Assembly: GCA_024402695.1 (NCBI GenBank) | Contig: JAKSTG010000005.1 | Coordinates: 46,412-110,411, forward strand | Direction of reading: 5' to 3' | From: Treponema sp. | GTDB taxonomy: Bacteria; Spirochaetota; Spirochaetia; Treponematales; Treponemataceae | DNA length: 64,000 nucleotides | In this document: positions 51,005 through 59,397 of the stretch, in pieces | Position numbering within the stretch: the first letter of the stretch is position 1 | How the letters are laid out: every line of letters starts with the position of its first letter | The notes under the pieces: generated by a model | Told to the model about the DNA's origin: nothing | The model's database searches: none | What the model saw: only the letters and a program-made list of their open reading frames with translations | Made by a program: the position numbers and the translations under genes

Positions 51005-51985
51005 TTAGTCTTCTGCTACAACCTGTTTGTAGAATTCTACATAGTCTTCACGCTTTTCCTTTGTAAAGGCAATGGCTGTGCGAGGGTGCTGGTTCAGCTG
51101 ACCAGTCATCATGTACTGAAGGTCGTATCCCCATGTGATTCCGTCCTTCTTCATTTTGTTAATGTAGTTTTCAATGAACTGGATTACAGGGAATGTCTTG
51201 TATTTAGGGTTTTTAAGGAATCCAAGAAGAAGTTCCATGGAACAGTTTCCGGCTCCGCGTCCCATTCCGCCATAAGTTGCGTCCAGGAAGTCTACACCGT
51301 CACCACAACATTCGATTGTGTTTGCGAAAGCAAGCTGCATGTTGTTGTGAGCGTGAATACCGATAGCTTTTCCGTATTTATTACCTGCTTCCATGTAAAC
51401 GTCAGCTATACGAGCCATCTGTTCAGGATAGATTGAACCGTATGAGTCTACGATGTAGATACAGTCAACGTTTGATTTTCCAAGAAGGTCCAGGGCTACT
51501 TTAATGTCTGATTCCTGGTTTGCAGAAATAGCCATGATGTTACAGGTAACTTCGTAGCCTTTTTCTTTTGCATCTTCAATCATTTCGATTGCAGTTGGGA
51601 TTGTGTTTGCGTAAGTTGCAACACGGATCATGTCGATAGGAGAGTCTGCCTTTTTGATGATGTCCTGTTTGTAGTTACAGCGTCCAACATCGGCCATTAC
51701 TGCCAGTTTAAGTGGATTGTTTTCAGTATCTCCCAGTACTTTTCTGATATCGTCATCGTTACAGAATTTCCATTTTCCGAATTTCGAAGCATCAAAGAGT
51801 TCTTTGTCAGCTTTGTATCCAAGTTCCATATAATCAACGCCGGCTTTAAGGTTTGTTTCGTAAAGTGCTCTTACACAGTCATCTGTGAAGAAAAAGTCGT
51901 TAACCAGTCCGCCATCACGAATAGTTGCGTCCAGAACTTTAATGCTTGGTCTGAAATCCATCAATTTTGATAATTCTTTTGCCAT
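51005..51985 (-). CDS. DRE-TIM aldolase domain protein (4-hydroxy-2-oxovalerate aldolase-like)
   Basis: 326 residues. VLDATIRDGGLVNDFFF is the DRE-TIM start with the catalytic Arg and metal Asp; GIHAHNNMQLAFANTIECCGDGVDFLDATYGGMGRGAGNCSMELLL holds the two metal His. The second half matches the aldolase domain of the glycan-locus fusion (2305-4044) in the same unusual features: MGxGAGN and a tail with TWGYDLQYMMT versus TPWGYSLDYYLS. The two are the same subfamily. It likely makes or splits a C-C bond next to pyruvate. Precedes a sodium symporter; divergent from birA. Confidence 0.78.
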   Translation of the reverse strand: MAKELSKLMDFRPSIKVLDATIRDGGLVNDFFFTDDCVRALYETNLKAGVDYMELGYKADKELFDASKFGKWKFCNDDDIRKVLGDTENNPLKLAVMADVGRCNYKQDIIKKADSPIDMIRVATYANTIPTAIEMIEDAKEKGYEVTCNIMAISANQESDIKVALDLLGKSNVDCIYIVDSYGSIYPEQMARIADVYMEAGNKYGKAIGIHAHNNMQLAFANTIECCGDGVDFLDATYGGMGRGAGNCSMELLLGFLKNPKYKTFPVIQFIENYINKMKKDGITWGYDLQYMMTGQLNQHPRTAIAFTKEKREDYVEFYKQVVAED

Positions 51986-52093
51986 TTATTTATTTACCTC
52001 TATTCTTCTATCATAAGGTGTGAATTGGAGATTTTCCACCTTACATAGGGGAAAAACACTGTATTTTGTCCTAAATATTGCCTTTTTTTTACG

Positions 52094-52130
52094 TTTTCGT
52101 TACCCTATAAATTGTAATGGGTAACGAAAA
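52094..52130 (+). promoter_or_regulatory. Perfect 12-bp palindrome over the birA start codon
   Basis: TTTTCGTTACCC (52094-52105) and GGGTAACGAAAA (52119-52130) with a 13-base spacer that contains TATAAA and the A and T of the ATG. It resembles biotin-operator half sites (TTGTAAACC-type) in position and symmetry, so autorepression by BirA is likely. As RNA it would also form a strong hairpin hiding the start. Confidence 0.65.
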
Positions 52131-53061
52131 AATCTCCACAAAGAACCAGATTCTCAAAATCCTCCGGTCCAAGCAGAAAATAGAACCTGGAAAAGCTGTT
52201 TCTGGTGAAGAATTGGCTGAATTGACTGGTTTTTCTCGTGTTTCCGTGTGGAAAGCGGTTCAGGCCCTCATTTCTGCAGGTTACAGCATAGAATCAAGCA
52301 AAACTGGATATGTTCTTAAGGAAGACCTGGAGGATTCGATAAAACCCTTTGAATTCGGTGAAAATGAAGACCGGGTGATTTTTATAGAAGAAACTGAATC
52401 TACCATGGATGAAGCCCGTAAAATTGCTTATGAAAGAATGCTGAATCCTGTGGAACTTGTCCCGGGACGCTTTAATGGCAGGCCCCCCGTTCTTGTTACC
52501 TGTGACAGACAGACCCGTGGTGTAGACCGTAAAGGGAACCGCTGGGAATTTAAGGAAGGAAGCCTTGCTTTTACCCTTGTAACCGAGGTTTCTCTTCCGG
52601 CTTCCAAAAGCAGCCGCATGGTCCTTGCGGCTATGGTAACTGTAGCCAACACACTTAAAGCCCTTACCGGAAAATCCTTTAATCTGAAATGGCCAAATGA
52701 AATCTGGAACGAACAGGAAAAAGTCGGTGGGGTTCTTGATGAAGTATTTGTTTCCGGAAACCGTACCCGCTGGGTGAACCTTGGAATCGGCCTGAATATG
52801 GTAAATGAATATTCAAGAAAGGGGTTTCTTAAGACTTTCCTTGTCATGTATAAGGAAATTGAAAACAAAGCCTTGAAGTATCCTGAAATTCTTGTGGCTG
52901 AATGGAACTACTATTGCTCTGACATTAACCGTACAGTCCGTAACAGTTCTGATGGATTCCAGGGGATCTTTATCGGAGTTGATGACGCTGGATTTGGGCT
53001 TATCAGAAATTCGGGAGGCGATGTGATGAGACTGACGCCGGGGGAAAGCTATCTGTTGTAG
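52117..53061 (+). CDS. birA: Biotin-protein ligase / biotin repressor
   Basis: 314 residues. An N-terminal winged helix (KNQILKILRSKQ... GEELAELTGFSRVSVWKAVQALISAGYSIESSKTGYVL) marks a DNA-binding, regulatory BirA. The ligase domain has FIEETESTMDEARKIA, CDRQTRGVDRKGNRWE (biotinyl-adenylate loop; usual GRGRxGR is altered to TRGVDRKGN), LKWPNEIWNEQEKVGGVLDE and WVNLGIGLNM. Attaches biotin to carboxylase subunits. Start taken at 52117, which has no ribosome site and lies in the palindrome. Stop codon begins a heptamer array. Biotin uptake genes follow. Confidence 0.92.
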   Translation: MGNEKISTKNQILKILRSKQKIEPGKAVSGEELAELTGFSRVSVWKAVQALISAGYSIESSKTGYVLKEDLEDSIKPFEFGENEDRVIFIEETESTMDEARKIAYERMLNPVELVPGRFNGRPPVLVTCDRQTRGVDRKGNRWEFKEGSLAFTLVTEVSLPASKSSRMVLAAMVTVANTLKALTGKSFNLKWPNEIWNEQEKVGGVLDEVFVSGNRTRWVNLGIGLNMVNEYSRKGFLKTFLVMYKEIENKALKYPEILVAEWNYYCSDINRTVRNSSDGFQGIFIGVDDAGFGLIRNSGGDVMRLTPGESYLL

Positions 53062-53126
53062 GGAATAGGGAATAAGGAATAAGGAATAGGGAATAATTTA
53101 GAGTTAAGAGTTAAGAGTTAAGAGTT
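53060..53126 (+). repeat. Two adjoining heptamer arrays after birA
   Basis: GGAATAG/GGAATAA units start in the birA stop codon and pass into GAGTTAA units (three and a part). Both families also occur elsewhere in the window (18654, 22123, 28695). Confidence 0.8.
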
Positions 53127-53340
53127 TACTGAATGAGTGGGATGTCTGTATGTATGGGGAATCGGATTGTGTATGTGGGATATTGATTTTTGTGTGTGGT
53201 AACTGAATGTATGGGATATTGATTTTTGTGTGTGATAACTGAATGAGTGAGATGTCTGAATGTATGGGAAATGGGATTGTGCGTACGGGATATCGGGTTT
53301 TGTTGATAATGAAATTTTTTCAGCGGGGCTGAATAAATAT
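53127..53340 (+). repeat. Degenerate tandem repeats upstream of bioY
   Basis: A 36-bp unit starting GGGATATTGATTTTTGTG occurs at 53177-53212 and again at 53213-53248. It is set inside a larger, looser repeat: GAATGAGTG..GATGTCTG recurs at 53131 and 53241. No coding capacity on the + strand. A small TTCAGC/GCTGAA hairpin (near 53319) precedes the bioY ribosome site. Confidence 0.65.
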
Positions 53341-53356
53341 AAAAAAGGAGATTTAT

Positions 53357-53965
53357 ATGAGCGAAGTTAATGTTACTTACGAAAACGAAGGAAAGGAAAA
53401 AGGAAAAGCTTTGAATGGCATGGTGTTTGCTGCTTTGTTTGCTGCTTTGATAAGCTGCGCAGCATTTTTTCACATTCCTCTTCCAGGCGGAGTACCAATT
53501 GTTCTGCAGGATATGCTGGGGCTTTTGTCAGGGCTTTTGCTTGGGCCTGTATGGGGAACTCTTTCGGTTTTTGTTTTTCTGATTTTGGGATCTATCGGGC
53601 TTCCTGTATTTTCTGGAAAAGCTGGAATTCAGGTAATCCTTTCTGGACCTACCGGAGGATTCCTGGTGGGGTATATGCTTGGAGCTCTTGTTGCAGGGCT
53701 TGTTCTGCGTTTTACTTTGAAACCTGAAAAAGATTACAGCAAAACTTTCAAATGGATTATGTGTGTAGTAGCAGCTGTTCTTGCTGAAGTTGTTCTTTTT
53801 GCCTGTGGTATTGTTGAGTTCCTTCGTGTAACTGGTAAAGGAATGGATGTAGCAATGAAAGCCTGTGTAATTCCATTTATTCCTGGCATGATCATTAAGA
53901 CAACACTGAACGTTATCCTTGCTGGAATGTTCAGAAAAAAAGTTCAGAATCTGATTAGAAAATAA
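53357..53965 (+). CDS. bioY: Biotin ECF transporter S component
   Basis: 202 residues, six membrane helices. FAALFAALISCAAFFHIPLPGGVPIVLQDMLGLLSGLLLGPVWGTLSVFVFLILGSIGLPVFSGKAGIQVILSGPTGGFLVGY (cited here as landmarks) is the BioY pattern with the GGxP and GPTGGFL motifs that form the biotin pocket. Strong ribosome site (AAAGGAG). Followed by its own ATPase and T component, so this is a complete dedicated biotin importer. birA lies upstream. Confidence 0.95.
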   Translation: MSEVNVTYENEGKEKGKALNGMVFAALFAALISCAAFFHIPLPGGVPIVLQDMLGLLSGLLLGPVWGTLSVFVFLILGSIGLPVFSGKAGIQVILSGPTGGFLVGYMLGALVAGLVLRFTLKPEKDYSKTFKWIMCVVAAVLAEVVLFACGIVEFLRVTGKGMDVAMKACVIPFIPGMIIKTTLNVILAGMFRKKVQNLIRK

Positions 53966-53984
53966 AACGGGATAAGTTTGATTT

Positions 53985-54683
53985 ATGCTGGAAGTAAAAA
54001 ATGTTAGCAAATCATTTGAGGATGGTGGAGAAGCACTTAAAGATGTTTCTTTCCAGGTAAAGGACGGGGAGTTTGTCCTGATTGCAGGATCAAACGGGTC
54101 CGGGAAAACTGTCCTCATGAATCTTATTGCAGGACTTGACCGTCCTTCAAAAGGCTTTATTAAAGTTTCGGGAGAAGCGGGTCTTGTGTTTCAGGATGCG
54201 GACTGCCAGATTCTTGGTGAGACTCCTTTTGAGGATGTTGCTTTCGGCGTAAAAAATCTGGGGTTCAAAAAAGAGCAGGTTAGGGAAAAAGTAATTGAAG
54301 CATTAACAAGGTGCAGAATCCTTCATAAAAAAGAAGCCCCTGCAAGATACATGAGCGGCGGAGAAAAACGTCGTCTTGCAGTTGCTGGTATTCTTGCAAT
54401 GAACCGTGACCTTATAATTTTCGATGAGCCTTTTGCGAACCTTGATTACCCGGGTGTAAAAAATGTCTGCAGCATTTTGAAGCAGCTTAAGGAAGAAGGA
54501 AAGACGGTTCTTGTCCTTACTCATGAGACTGAAAAAATCATGGGGCTTTGTGACAGGTTCATTGTCCTTGATAAAGGTGAAATCCGCTTTGACGGAAAAC
54601 CTGAAGAAGGACTTAAACTGGATCTGGAACAGTGGAGCATCAGAAATCCTCTTTCAAATAATGAAGGACTTTTATGGCTTTAA
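53985..54683 (+). CDS. bioM: ECF transporter ATPase (BioM-like)
   Basis: 232 residues, ABC domain: Walker A GSNGSGKTVLM, Q-loop VFQDADCQILGETPFEDVAFG (the CbiO/EcfA-type loop), signature MSGGEKRRLAVAGIL, Walker B LIIFDEPFANLD, switch VLTHETEKIM. Single ATPase for the bioY system. Starts 19 bases after bioY; overlaps the next gene by 10 bases. Confidence 0.9.
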   Translation: MLEVKNVSKSFEDGGEALKDVSFQVKDGEFVLIAGSNGSGKTVLMNLIAGLDRPSKGFIKVSGEAGLVFQDADCQILGETPFEDVAFGVKNLGFKKEQVREKVIEALTRCRILHKKEAPARYMSGGEKRRLAVAGILAMNRDLIIFDEPFANLDYPGVKNVCSILKQLKEEGKTVLVLTHETEKIMGLCDRFIVLDKGEIRFDGKPEEGLKLDLEQWSIRNPLSNNEGLLWL

Positions 54684-55393
54684 AACTTTTCTGTTACCGT
54701 AAAGGAAATTCTATTCTTCACAGGATTCCACCCCTTCTAAAAATCTTCTTTATGATGCTTTTTTGTATTACAGCATTTCTTGGCGGTCAAAAAGAAACTG
54801 CAGAGGAAATTCTTCAAAAATCAGTCTATTTTCAGCTTTTGTACTGCATTTGTATATGCATTTTACTGTTTATGTTGTCAAAGGTCTCAATAAGAAGTGT
54901 GTTACAGATGCGCTGGGTTTTGTGGTTTGGCCTTATGGTAACCATTTTCCGCCTTTTTCCGGAGGATTATTCTGTAATTGACTCTTTTGAGCTTTATAAA
55001 CCGATTCTGGTAAACGGACTTCTTGCAGGAGGTTTGTATACTATAAGATTCCTCTTTGCTTCTTTTGTCTGCCAAATGGTTTTTGAGACCACTTCCAGTC
55101 TTGAAATCAGAGAAGGTTTTGAAAATATTCATATTGCAGTCTGCAGATTTTTGCCATTCATGAAAAAGTACAATCTGGCATTCGTAATTTCTCTGGCAGT
55201 TACTTTCATTCCTGAAGTTTTTGAGACTTGGGAAAAAGTGACAAAAGCTTCAAAAGCCCGCAGAGGAAAAAAACGGGGAATCATTTCTTTCTTCAGAAAC
55301 CTTTTTTCAGAAATGGCAGCTCTCCTTAGCATTCTGATTGGAACCGCAGATACAAAACGCCGTGCCATTCTGAACCGTGGTTTCAAAATCTGA
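54674..55393 (+). CDS. bioN: ECF transporter T component (BioN/EcfT-like)
   Basis: 239 residues, about five membrane helices. HRIPPLLKIFFMMLFCITAFLG at the N-terminus and, near the C-terminus, SLAVTFIPEVFETWEKVTKASKARRGK with the coupling-helix Ala-Arg-Gly motif (SKARRGK) that contacts the ATPase, then TADTKRRAILNRGF. Completes BioMNY. Confidence 0.88.
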   Translation: MALKLFCYRKGNSILHRIPPLLKIFFMMLFCITAFLGGQKETAEEILQKSVYFQLLYCICICILLFMLSKVSIRSVLQMRWVLWFGLMVTIFRLFPEDYSVIDSFELYKPILVNGLLAGGLYTIRFLFASFVCQMVFETTSSLEIREGFENIHIAVCRFLPFMKKYNLAFVISLAVTFIPEVFETWEKVTKASKARRGKKRGIISFFRNLFSEMAALLSILIGTADTKRRAILNRGFKI

Positions 55394-55408
55394 CATGAGA
55401 TTTTATAT

Positions 55409-55433
55409 TTCTTTTATGCTATAATTTTTTCTT
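55409..55433 (+). promoter_or_regulatory. Extended -10 promoter of iorA, likely leaderless
   Basis: TTTATGCTATAAT, TATAAT at 55420-55425 with TG one base before; the iorA ATG lies 9 bases on and has no ribosome site. Same string as before manC. Confidence 0.6.
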
Positions 55434-57236
55434 ATGACAGAACAAATGATTATGGGAAACCAGGCTATCGCTCTTGGTGCTCTCAAAGCAGGTGTAAACC
55501 TGGTTGCCGGATATCCCGGAACTCCTTCAAGCGAAATTATTGAATTCATTTCTAAATACAGAAAACAGACCGGCACTTATGTTGAATGGTCTATAAATGA
55601 AAAGGCCGCCGCCGAAGTTGCCGCTGCCGCAAGTTATGCCGGAAGCCGCACTATGGTTACCATGAAACAGGTTGGACTTAATGTTGCTTCGGATCCTGTA
55701 ATGTGTCTTTCTTATGTTGGTGTAAAAGGCGGAATGGTTATTGTCGTTGCCGATGACCCGGGTCCAATCTCAAGTCAGACTGAACAGGATACTCGTACTT
55801 ACGGTGAGTTCTCAAAACTTCCTGTTCTTGATCCATCAACTCCAAAAGAAGCTTACGAAATGGTTCAGGAAGCTTTTGAGCTTTCAGAAAAATACAATAC
55901 TCCTGTGATTCTTCGTCCAACAACTCGCGTAGACCATGCCTATGAAAGTATGGAATTTCCTGAGCTTTCGCCTTGCAGAAAAAACGGGGAGTTCGAAAAA
56001 GATTCCGCACGCTGGGTAATTTTCCCTCGTTCAAGTTTCATGAACCACAAAAGAATTTTTGAACGTAACGAAAAAATCCTTCCAAAAGAATTTTCAGAAA
56101 GCCGCTGGAATGTCGTTAGTGGCCAAAATGAATCTGTAAAAGCTTTTGCTGCCGGTGGAATCAGTTACCAGTATCTTAAGGAAGCACTTTCTATTTTAGG
56201 CATGGAAGATGCACCGGTTCTGAAAATCGGAACACCATATCCTTTCCCAGAAAACCTTGCAGAAGACTTCATGAAAAAGTACAGGGAAATTACAGTCTTC
56301 GAAGAACTGGATCCTGTTATTGAAAAACAGCTTCTTTATATTGCCGGTAAAAAAGGACTTCAGGTAAAAGTTCATGGAAAACTTGACGGAACTGTTCCCG
56401 AAGCCGGAGAACTTTCGGTAGAAATTATCAAGAAGGTTCTTGGTGGAAAGACAGCAGAAAATCTTTCTGATGTTCCTGAACTTCCTGTTCGCCCACCTGT
56501 TCTTTGTGCAGGCTGTCCACACCGCGGAAGTTTCTACGCAGTAAAACAGGCGATGAAAGGTGAGAAAACTGCTTACTGTGGTGACATTGGATGTTACACA
56601 CTTGGAAACGCTAAACCTCTTGATATGTGTGATACCTGTCTTTGTATGGGTGCAGATATCACTATGGCTCAGGGATTCTATCACAACGAACCTGACCGCC
56701 ATTGTTTCAGCTTTATCGGAGACTCAACTTTCTTTGCATCGGGAATTACCGGTGTAATCAATGCAGTCTACAATCAGACAAAGATGACTGTCTGCGTTCT
56801 TGATAACTCTACAACTGCCATGACAGGACATCAGCCTCATCCTGGAACAGGCGTTACAATGATGGGCGAAATTGTTGATAAGGTTTCAATCACAAAAGTT
56901 CTTGAAGCAGTTGGTGTAAGTCCTGTTATTGAAGTAAATCCATTTGATCAGCAGGCTACCATTGAAGCCGTAAAGAAATGTGACGAAGCTCCTGGAGTTT
57001 CGGCTGTAATTTTCAAATCACCTTGTATCGCTATCTGCGGAAAACTTGGACTTCCAAAACCGGTTTCAAAATTTGTTAATTATGACAAATGTATCGGTTG
57101 TCAGAAATGTATCAGAGAACTGGGATGTCCTGCTCTGAGCCTTATTCCTGGCGAGAAGAAAGTTGAAATTGATGAAAGCCTTTGTACAGGCTGTGGACTT
57201 TGTGCAGGTGTTTGTCCTGTAAAAGCAATCAACTAA
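55434..57236 (+). CDS. iorA: Indolepyruvate:ferredoxin oxidoreductase, alpha subunit
   Basis: 600 residues. N-terminal pyrimidine domain (GNQAIALGALKAGVNLVAGYPGTPSSEIIEFI), middle TPP domain (CAGCPHRGSFYAVKQA, GDIGCYTLG, GDSTFFASGITGVINAVYNQTKMTVCVLDNSTTAMTGHQPHPGTG) and a C-terminal two-cluster ferredoxin domain (CIGCQKCIRELGCP and CTGCGLCAGVCPVKA). Oxidises arylpyruvates from aromatic amino acids to aryl-acetyl-CoA with ferredoxin as acceptor; oxygen-sensitive, so an anaerobe. Followed by iorB 14 bases later. Confidence 0.95.
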   Translation: MTEQMIMGNQAIALGALKAGVNLVAGYPGTPSSEIIEFISKYRKQTGTYVEWSINEKAAAEVAAAASYAGSRTMVTMKQVGLNVASDPVMCLSYVGVKGGMVIVVADDPGPISSQTEQDTRTYGEFSKLPVLDPSTPKEAYEMVQEAFELSEKYNTPVILRPTTRVDHAYESMEFPELSPCRKNGEFEKDSARWVIFPRSSFMNHKRIFERNEKILPKEFSESRWNVVSGQNESVKAFAAGGISYQYLKEALSILGMEDAPVLKIGTPYPFPENLAEDFMKKYREITVFEELDPVIEKQLLYIAGKKGLQVKVHGKLDGTVPEAGELSVEIIKKVLGGKTAENLSDVPELPVRPPVLCAGCPHRGSFYAVKQAMKGEKTAYCGDIGCYTLGNAKPLDMCDTCLCMGADITMAQGFYHNEPDRHCFSFIGDSTFFASGITGVINAVYNQTKMTVCVLDNSTTAMTGHQPHPGTGVTMMGEIVDKVSITKVLEAVGVSPVIEVNPFDQQATIEAVKKCDEAPGVSAVIFKSPCIAICGKLGLPKPVSKFVNYDKCIGCQKCIRELGCPALSLIPGEKKVEIDESLCTGCGLCAGVCPVKAIN

Positions 57237-57250
57237 AGGGGAGCGGTTTT

Positions 57251-57817
57251 ATGAGTAAGAATATTTTGATTTGTGGAGTAGGGGGACAGGGAACTGTTCT
57301 TGCTGCAAAAGTTTTAAGTCAGGCTGCTCTCTGTAACGGAGAACACGTTCTTTCTGCAGAAACAATCGGTATGGCACAGCGCGGCGGAAGTGTTGTAAGT
57401 CATGTTCGCATTGGTAATGATGTTTTTTCACCTCTCATTCCCAAAGGACAGGCAGACATAATCATCGCTTTTGAAGCAGCGGAAGCTGTACGTTCTTTCG
57501 ATTACCTTAAGGAAGGTGGAATGGTTATTGTGAACAAAAATGTTGTTCAGCCTGTGACCGCTAGTCTTACCGGAAAAACTTTTTCAAAAGACGAAATGAT
57601 TTCTTTCCTTGAAAAAAACGCAAAGAAGGTAGTAGCAGTAGATACTGAAGAAGCCTGCAGAGAACTGGGGTCAAGCAAAGTTGTAAATATGGTTCTTCTT
57701 GGGGCCGCAACCCAGACAGGGCTTTTCAGTAAGGACGACCTTAAACAGGCAATAAAAATGCTCGTAAAACCTGAGTTCTACGAGCTTAATGTTTCGGCCG
57801 TTGATTACATTAAATAG
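57251..57817 (+). CDS. iorB: Indolepyruvate:ferredoxin oxidoreductase, beta subunit
   Basis: 188 residues from the ATG at 57251, with GGGGAG upstream; a start at 57182 in the same frame would lie inside iorA and lacks one. The gamma/POR-type domain reads NILICGVGGQGTVLAAKVLSQAALCNGEHVLSAETIGMAQRGGSVVSHVRIG, the exact IorB pattern. Binds CoA and partners IorA. Confidence 0.95.
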   Translation: MSKNILICGVGGQGTVLAAKVLSQAALCNGEHVLSAETIGMAQRGGSVVSHVRIGNDVFSPLIPKGQADIIIAFEAAEAVRSFDYLKEGGMVIVNKNVVQPVTASLTGKTFSKDEMISFLEKNAKKVVAVDTEEACRELGSSKVVNMVLLGAATQTGLFSKDDLKQAIKMLVKPEFYELNVSAVDYIK

Positions 57818-57819
57818 TT

Positions 57820-58695
57820 CTATAAAGAATTTACATATATAGAACCTGACACAGTTTCAAAGCGGAGATCGTATGTACGGTCTCCGTTTGTTATTGTACC
57901 TGATTTCTTTCCGGTTTTATTGAAGTCTGTGTTGATAGAACCGGAAACAGTTTCAAAGTCAGCGGCAAAGTCTGCGTCTTCCGGCAGTTCCACTTCAATT
58001 CTTCCACTTACAGATTCAGCTTCCAGATTGTTTTTCAACTCATTTGTAGAATAAACGATTCTTCCGCTTACTGTACCAAGCTTTAATTTACCTGTAATAT
58101 TTTCAGCTTCAATTCTTCCGCTTACATTTGAAATCTCAACTTTTCTTGCAGAAAGTTTTTTTGCAGTAATTCTTCCGCTTACATCAGCCAAAGTGATTGA
58201 ATCAAAAAGGGTTTCAGGAAGAATAACGATGATTTCTTTCGCATCATGAACAACACCAATATTTACTTTAGGTTTTCTGTTCATGACAAGGGTAGAGCCT
58301 TTCAGTTTGATTTCATAAAGGCTTCTTACATCAATGTTGTCTGAAATCTTGATTTCAACTTTATCAGCTTTGCTTGAAGAAAAACACATCATTGATGAGC
58401 TTGCAGTACTCAGATCAAGATTATTGATTTTTTTGGAGTCAAAAGAGTAGGTTACAAAACCGTCTTCAATATCTGCAGGATCAACATCATCTGAATCAAT
58501 TTCATCCGGATTGCTGTTACTATAATCCTTATCGTTTATATGGATTTTGACGTTGACATTGTTTTTTGATGGAATGTGCCAGGTCCAGAATTTCATGTTT
58601 CTGTAGTCTTCACCTGTAAGTCCTCTAACAAGAACTCCAAGAAGAAAAACTGCAATGATCAGCCACAGGATTCCGTTTAATTTATTTCCTCTCAT
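57820..58695 (-). CDS. DUF4097-type beta-solenoid envelope protein
   Basis: 291 residues from the ATG at 58695, which has GGAGAG 5 bases before it. One N-terminal membrane helix (ILWLIIAVFLLGVLV), an acidic linker, then repeats of the form 'VSGRIxAxx' and 'xVSGSIxxxx' (SGRI four times, VSGSI twice) that build the DUF4097 right-handed beta-solenoid. Commonly encoded with PadR and DUF1700 genes as here. Function unknown, presumably outside the membrane. Converges on iorB with a 2-base gap. Confidence 0.85.
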   Translation of the reverse strand: MRGNKLNGILWLIIAVFLLGVLVRGLTGEDYRNMKFWTWHIPSKNNVNVKIHINDKDYSNSNPDEIDSDDVDPADIEDGFVTYSFDSKKINNLDLSTASSSMMCFSSSKADKVEIKISDNIDVRSLYEIKLKGSTLVMNRKPKVNIGVVHDAKEIIVILPETLFDSITLADVSGRITAKKLSARKVEISNVSGRIEAENITGKLKLGTVSGRIVYSTNELKNNLEAESVSGRIEVELPEDADFAADFETVSGSINTDFNKTGKKSGTITNGDRTYDLRFETVSGSIYVNSL

Positions 58696-58710
58696 TTTTC
58701 TCTCCAAAAA

Positions 58711-59382
58711 TTATTCTTCACAGAAAGCTTTTACTGACTTGTCCACTGCGGCTCCAATGAGGAAGATAATCCATGTAACTCCCCAGGAATGAGTTGCGAA
58801 GCTTACAATAAAATAGATGATTGTAACGATTGTCCAGAAGCTTCCGGTAAAGGCTTTGTAGAAACGTCCGCGCATTGTTGAAGTATCAATATTAGCTCTA
58901 TCTTCGGTTGCAGATTTCTGGATATAAGGAACAACTTCCTGTGGAATGGTCATTCTTGAGAAAATAATAAGGCCTGTTGCAACTGCGCAGATAACAAGGA
59001 AGATTACAGTTCCAAGAATGGACATAACGGTAGGATCTTTTCCCATGAGGGTAGAAAGGGAAGACATGGCTACAATAAGAGCAACACCGGCAATATAAAG
59101 GAATACAGCGATTGAAGTCATGATTGCTCTGAATCTTTTGTATCTGTCGATCTTTTCCATAATGTCTTTTTCTGGAATAAGGTTTTCGATTACAGATTCA
59201 ATGTCCCCGAGTGATTCACAGGCTGAACGGAAAGCTTCCTGTTCTGTTTTGCCTTCAGAAATGCAGTCGTTGTAATGGGCTTCCATATCAGCCATGATTT
59301 CTTCTTTTAATTCCATGGCTTTTTTGCTGTATGGAACTTCACTGAAAAGTGTGTCTACATGTTTCTTGATTTTTACGTTCAT
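58711..59382 (-). CDS. DUF1700-type membrane protein
   Basis: 223 residues. The N-terminal ~70 residues (KKHVDTLFSEVPYSKKAMELKEEIMADMEAHYNDCISEGKTEQEAFRSACESLGD) are the helical 'permease prefix' domain; four membrane helices follow (for example FLYIAGVALIVAMSS, ILGTVIFLVICAVATGLIIF). Middle gene of the PadR operon, 15 bases after padR-like and 15 bases before the solenoid gene. Usually regarded as a membrane partner of the system; mechanism not known. Confidence 0.82.
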   Translation of the reverse strand: MNVKIKKHVDTLFSEVPYSKKAMELKEEIMADMEAHYNDCISEGKTEQEAFRSACESLGDIESVIENLIPEKDIMEKIDRYKRFRAIMTSIAVFLYIAGVALIVAMSSLSTLMGKDPTVMSILGTVIFLVICAVATGLIIFSRMTIPQEVVPYIQKSATEDRANIDTSTMRGRFYKAFTGSFWTIVTIIYFIVSFATHSWGVTWIIFLIGAAVDKSVKAFCEE

Positions 59383-59397
59383 TGATAAACCTCCATA

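Noticed and set aside
53060..53340. Repeats after birA as a CRISPR array
   Set aside because: Units are 7 or 36 bases in direct tandem with no unique spacers, and no cas gene is present.
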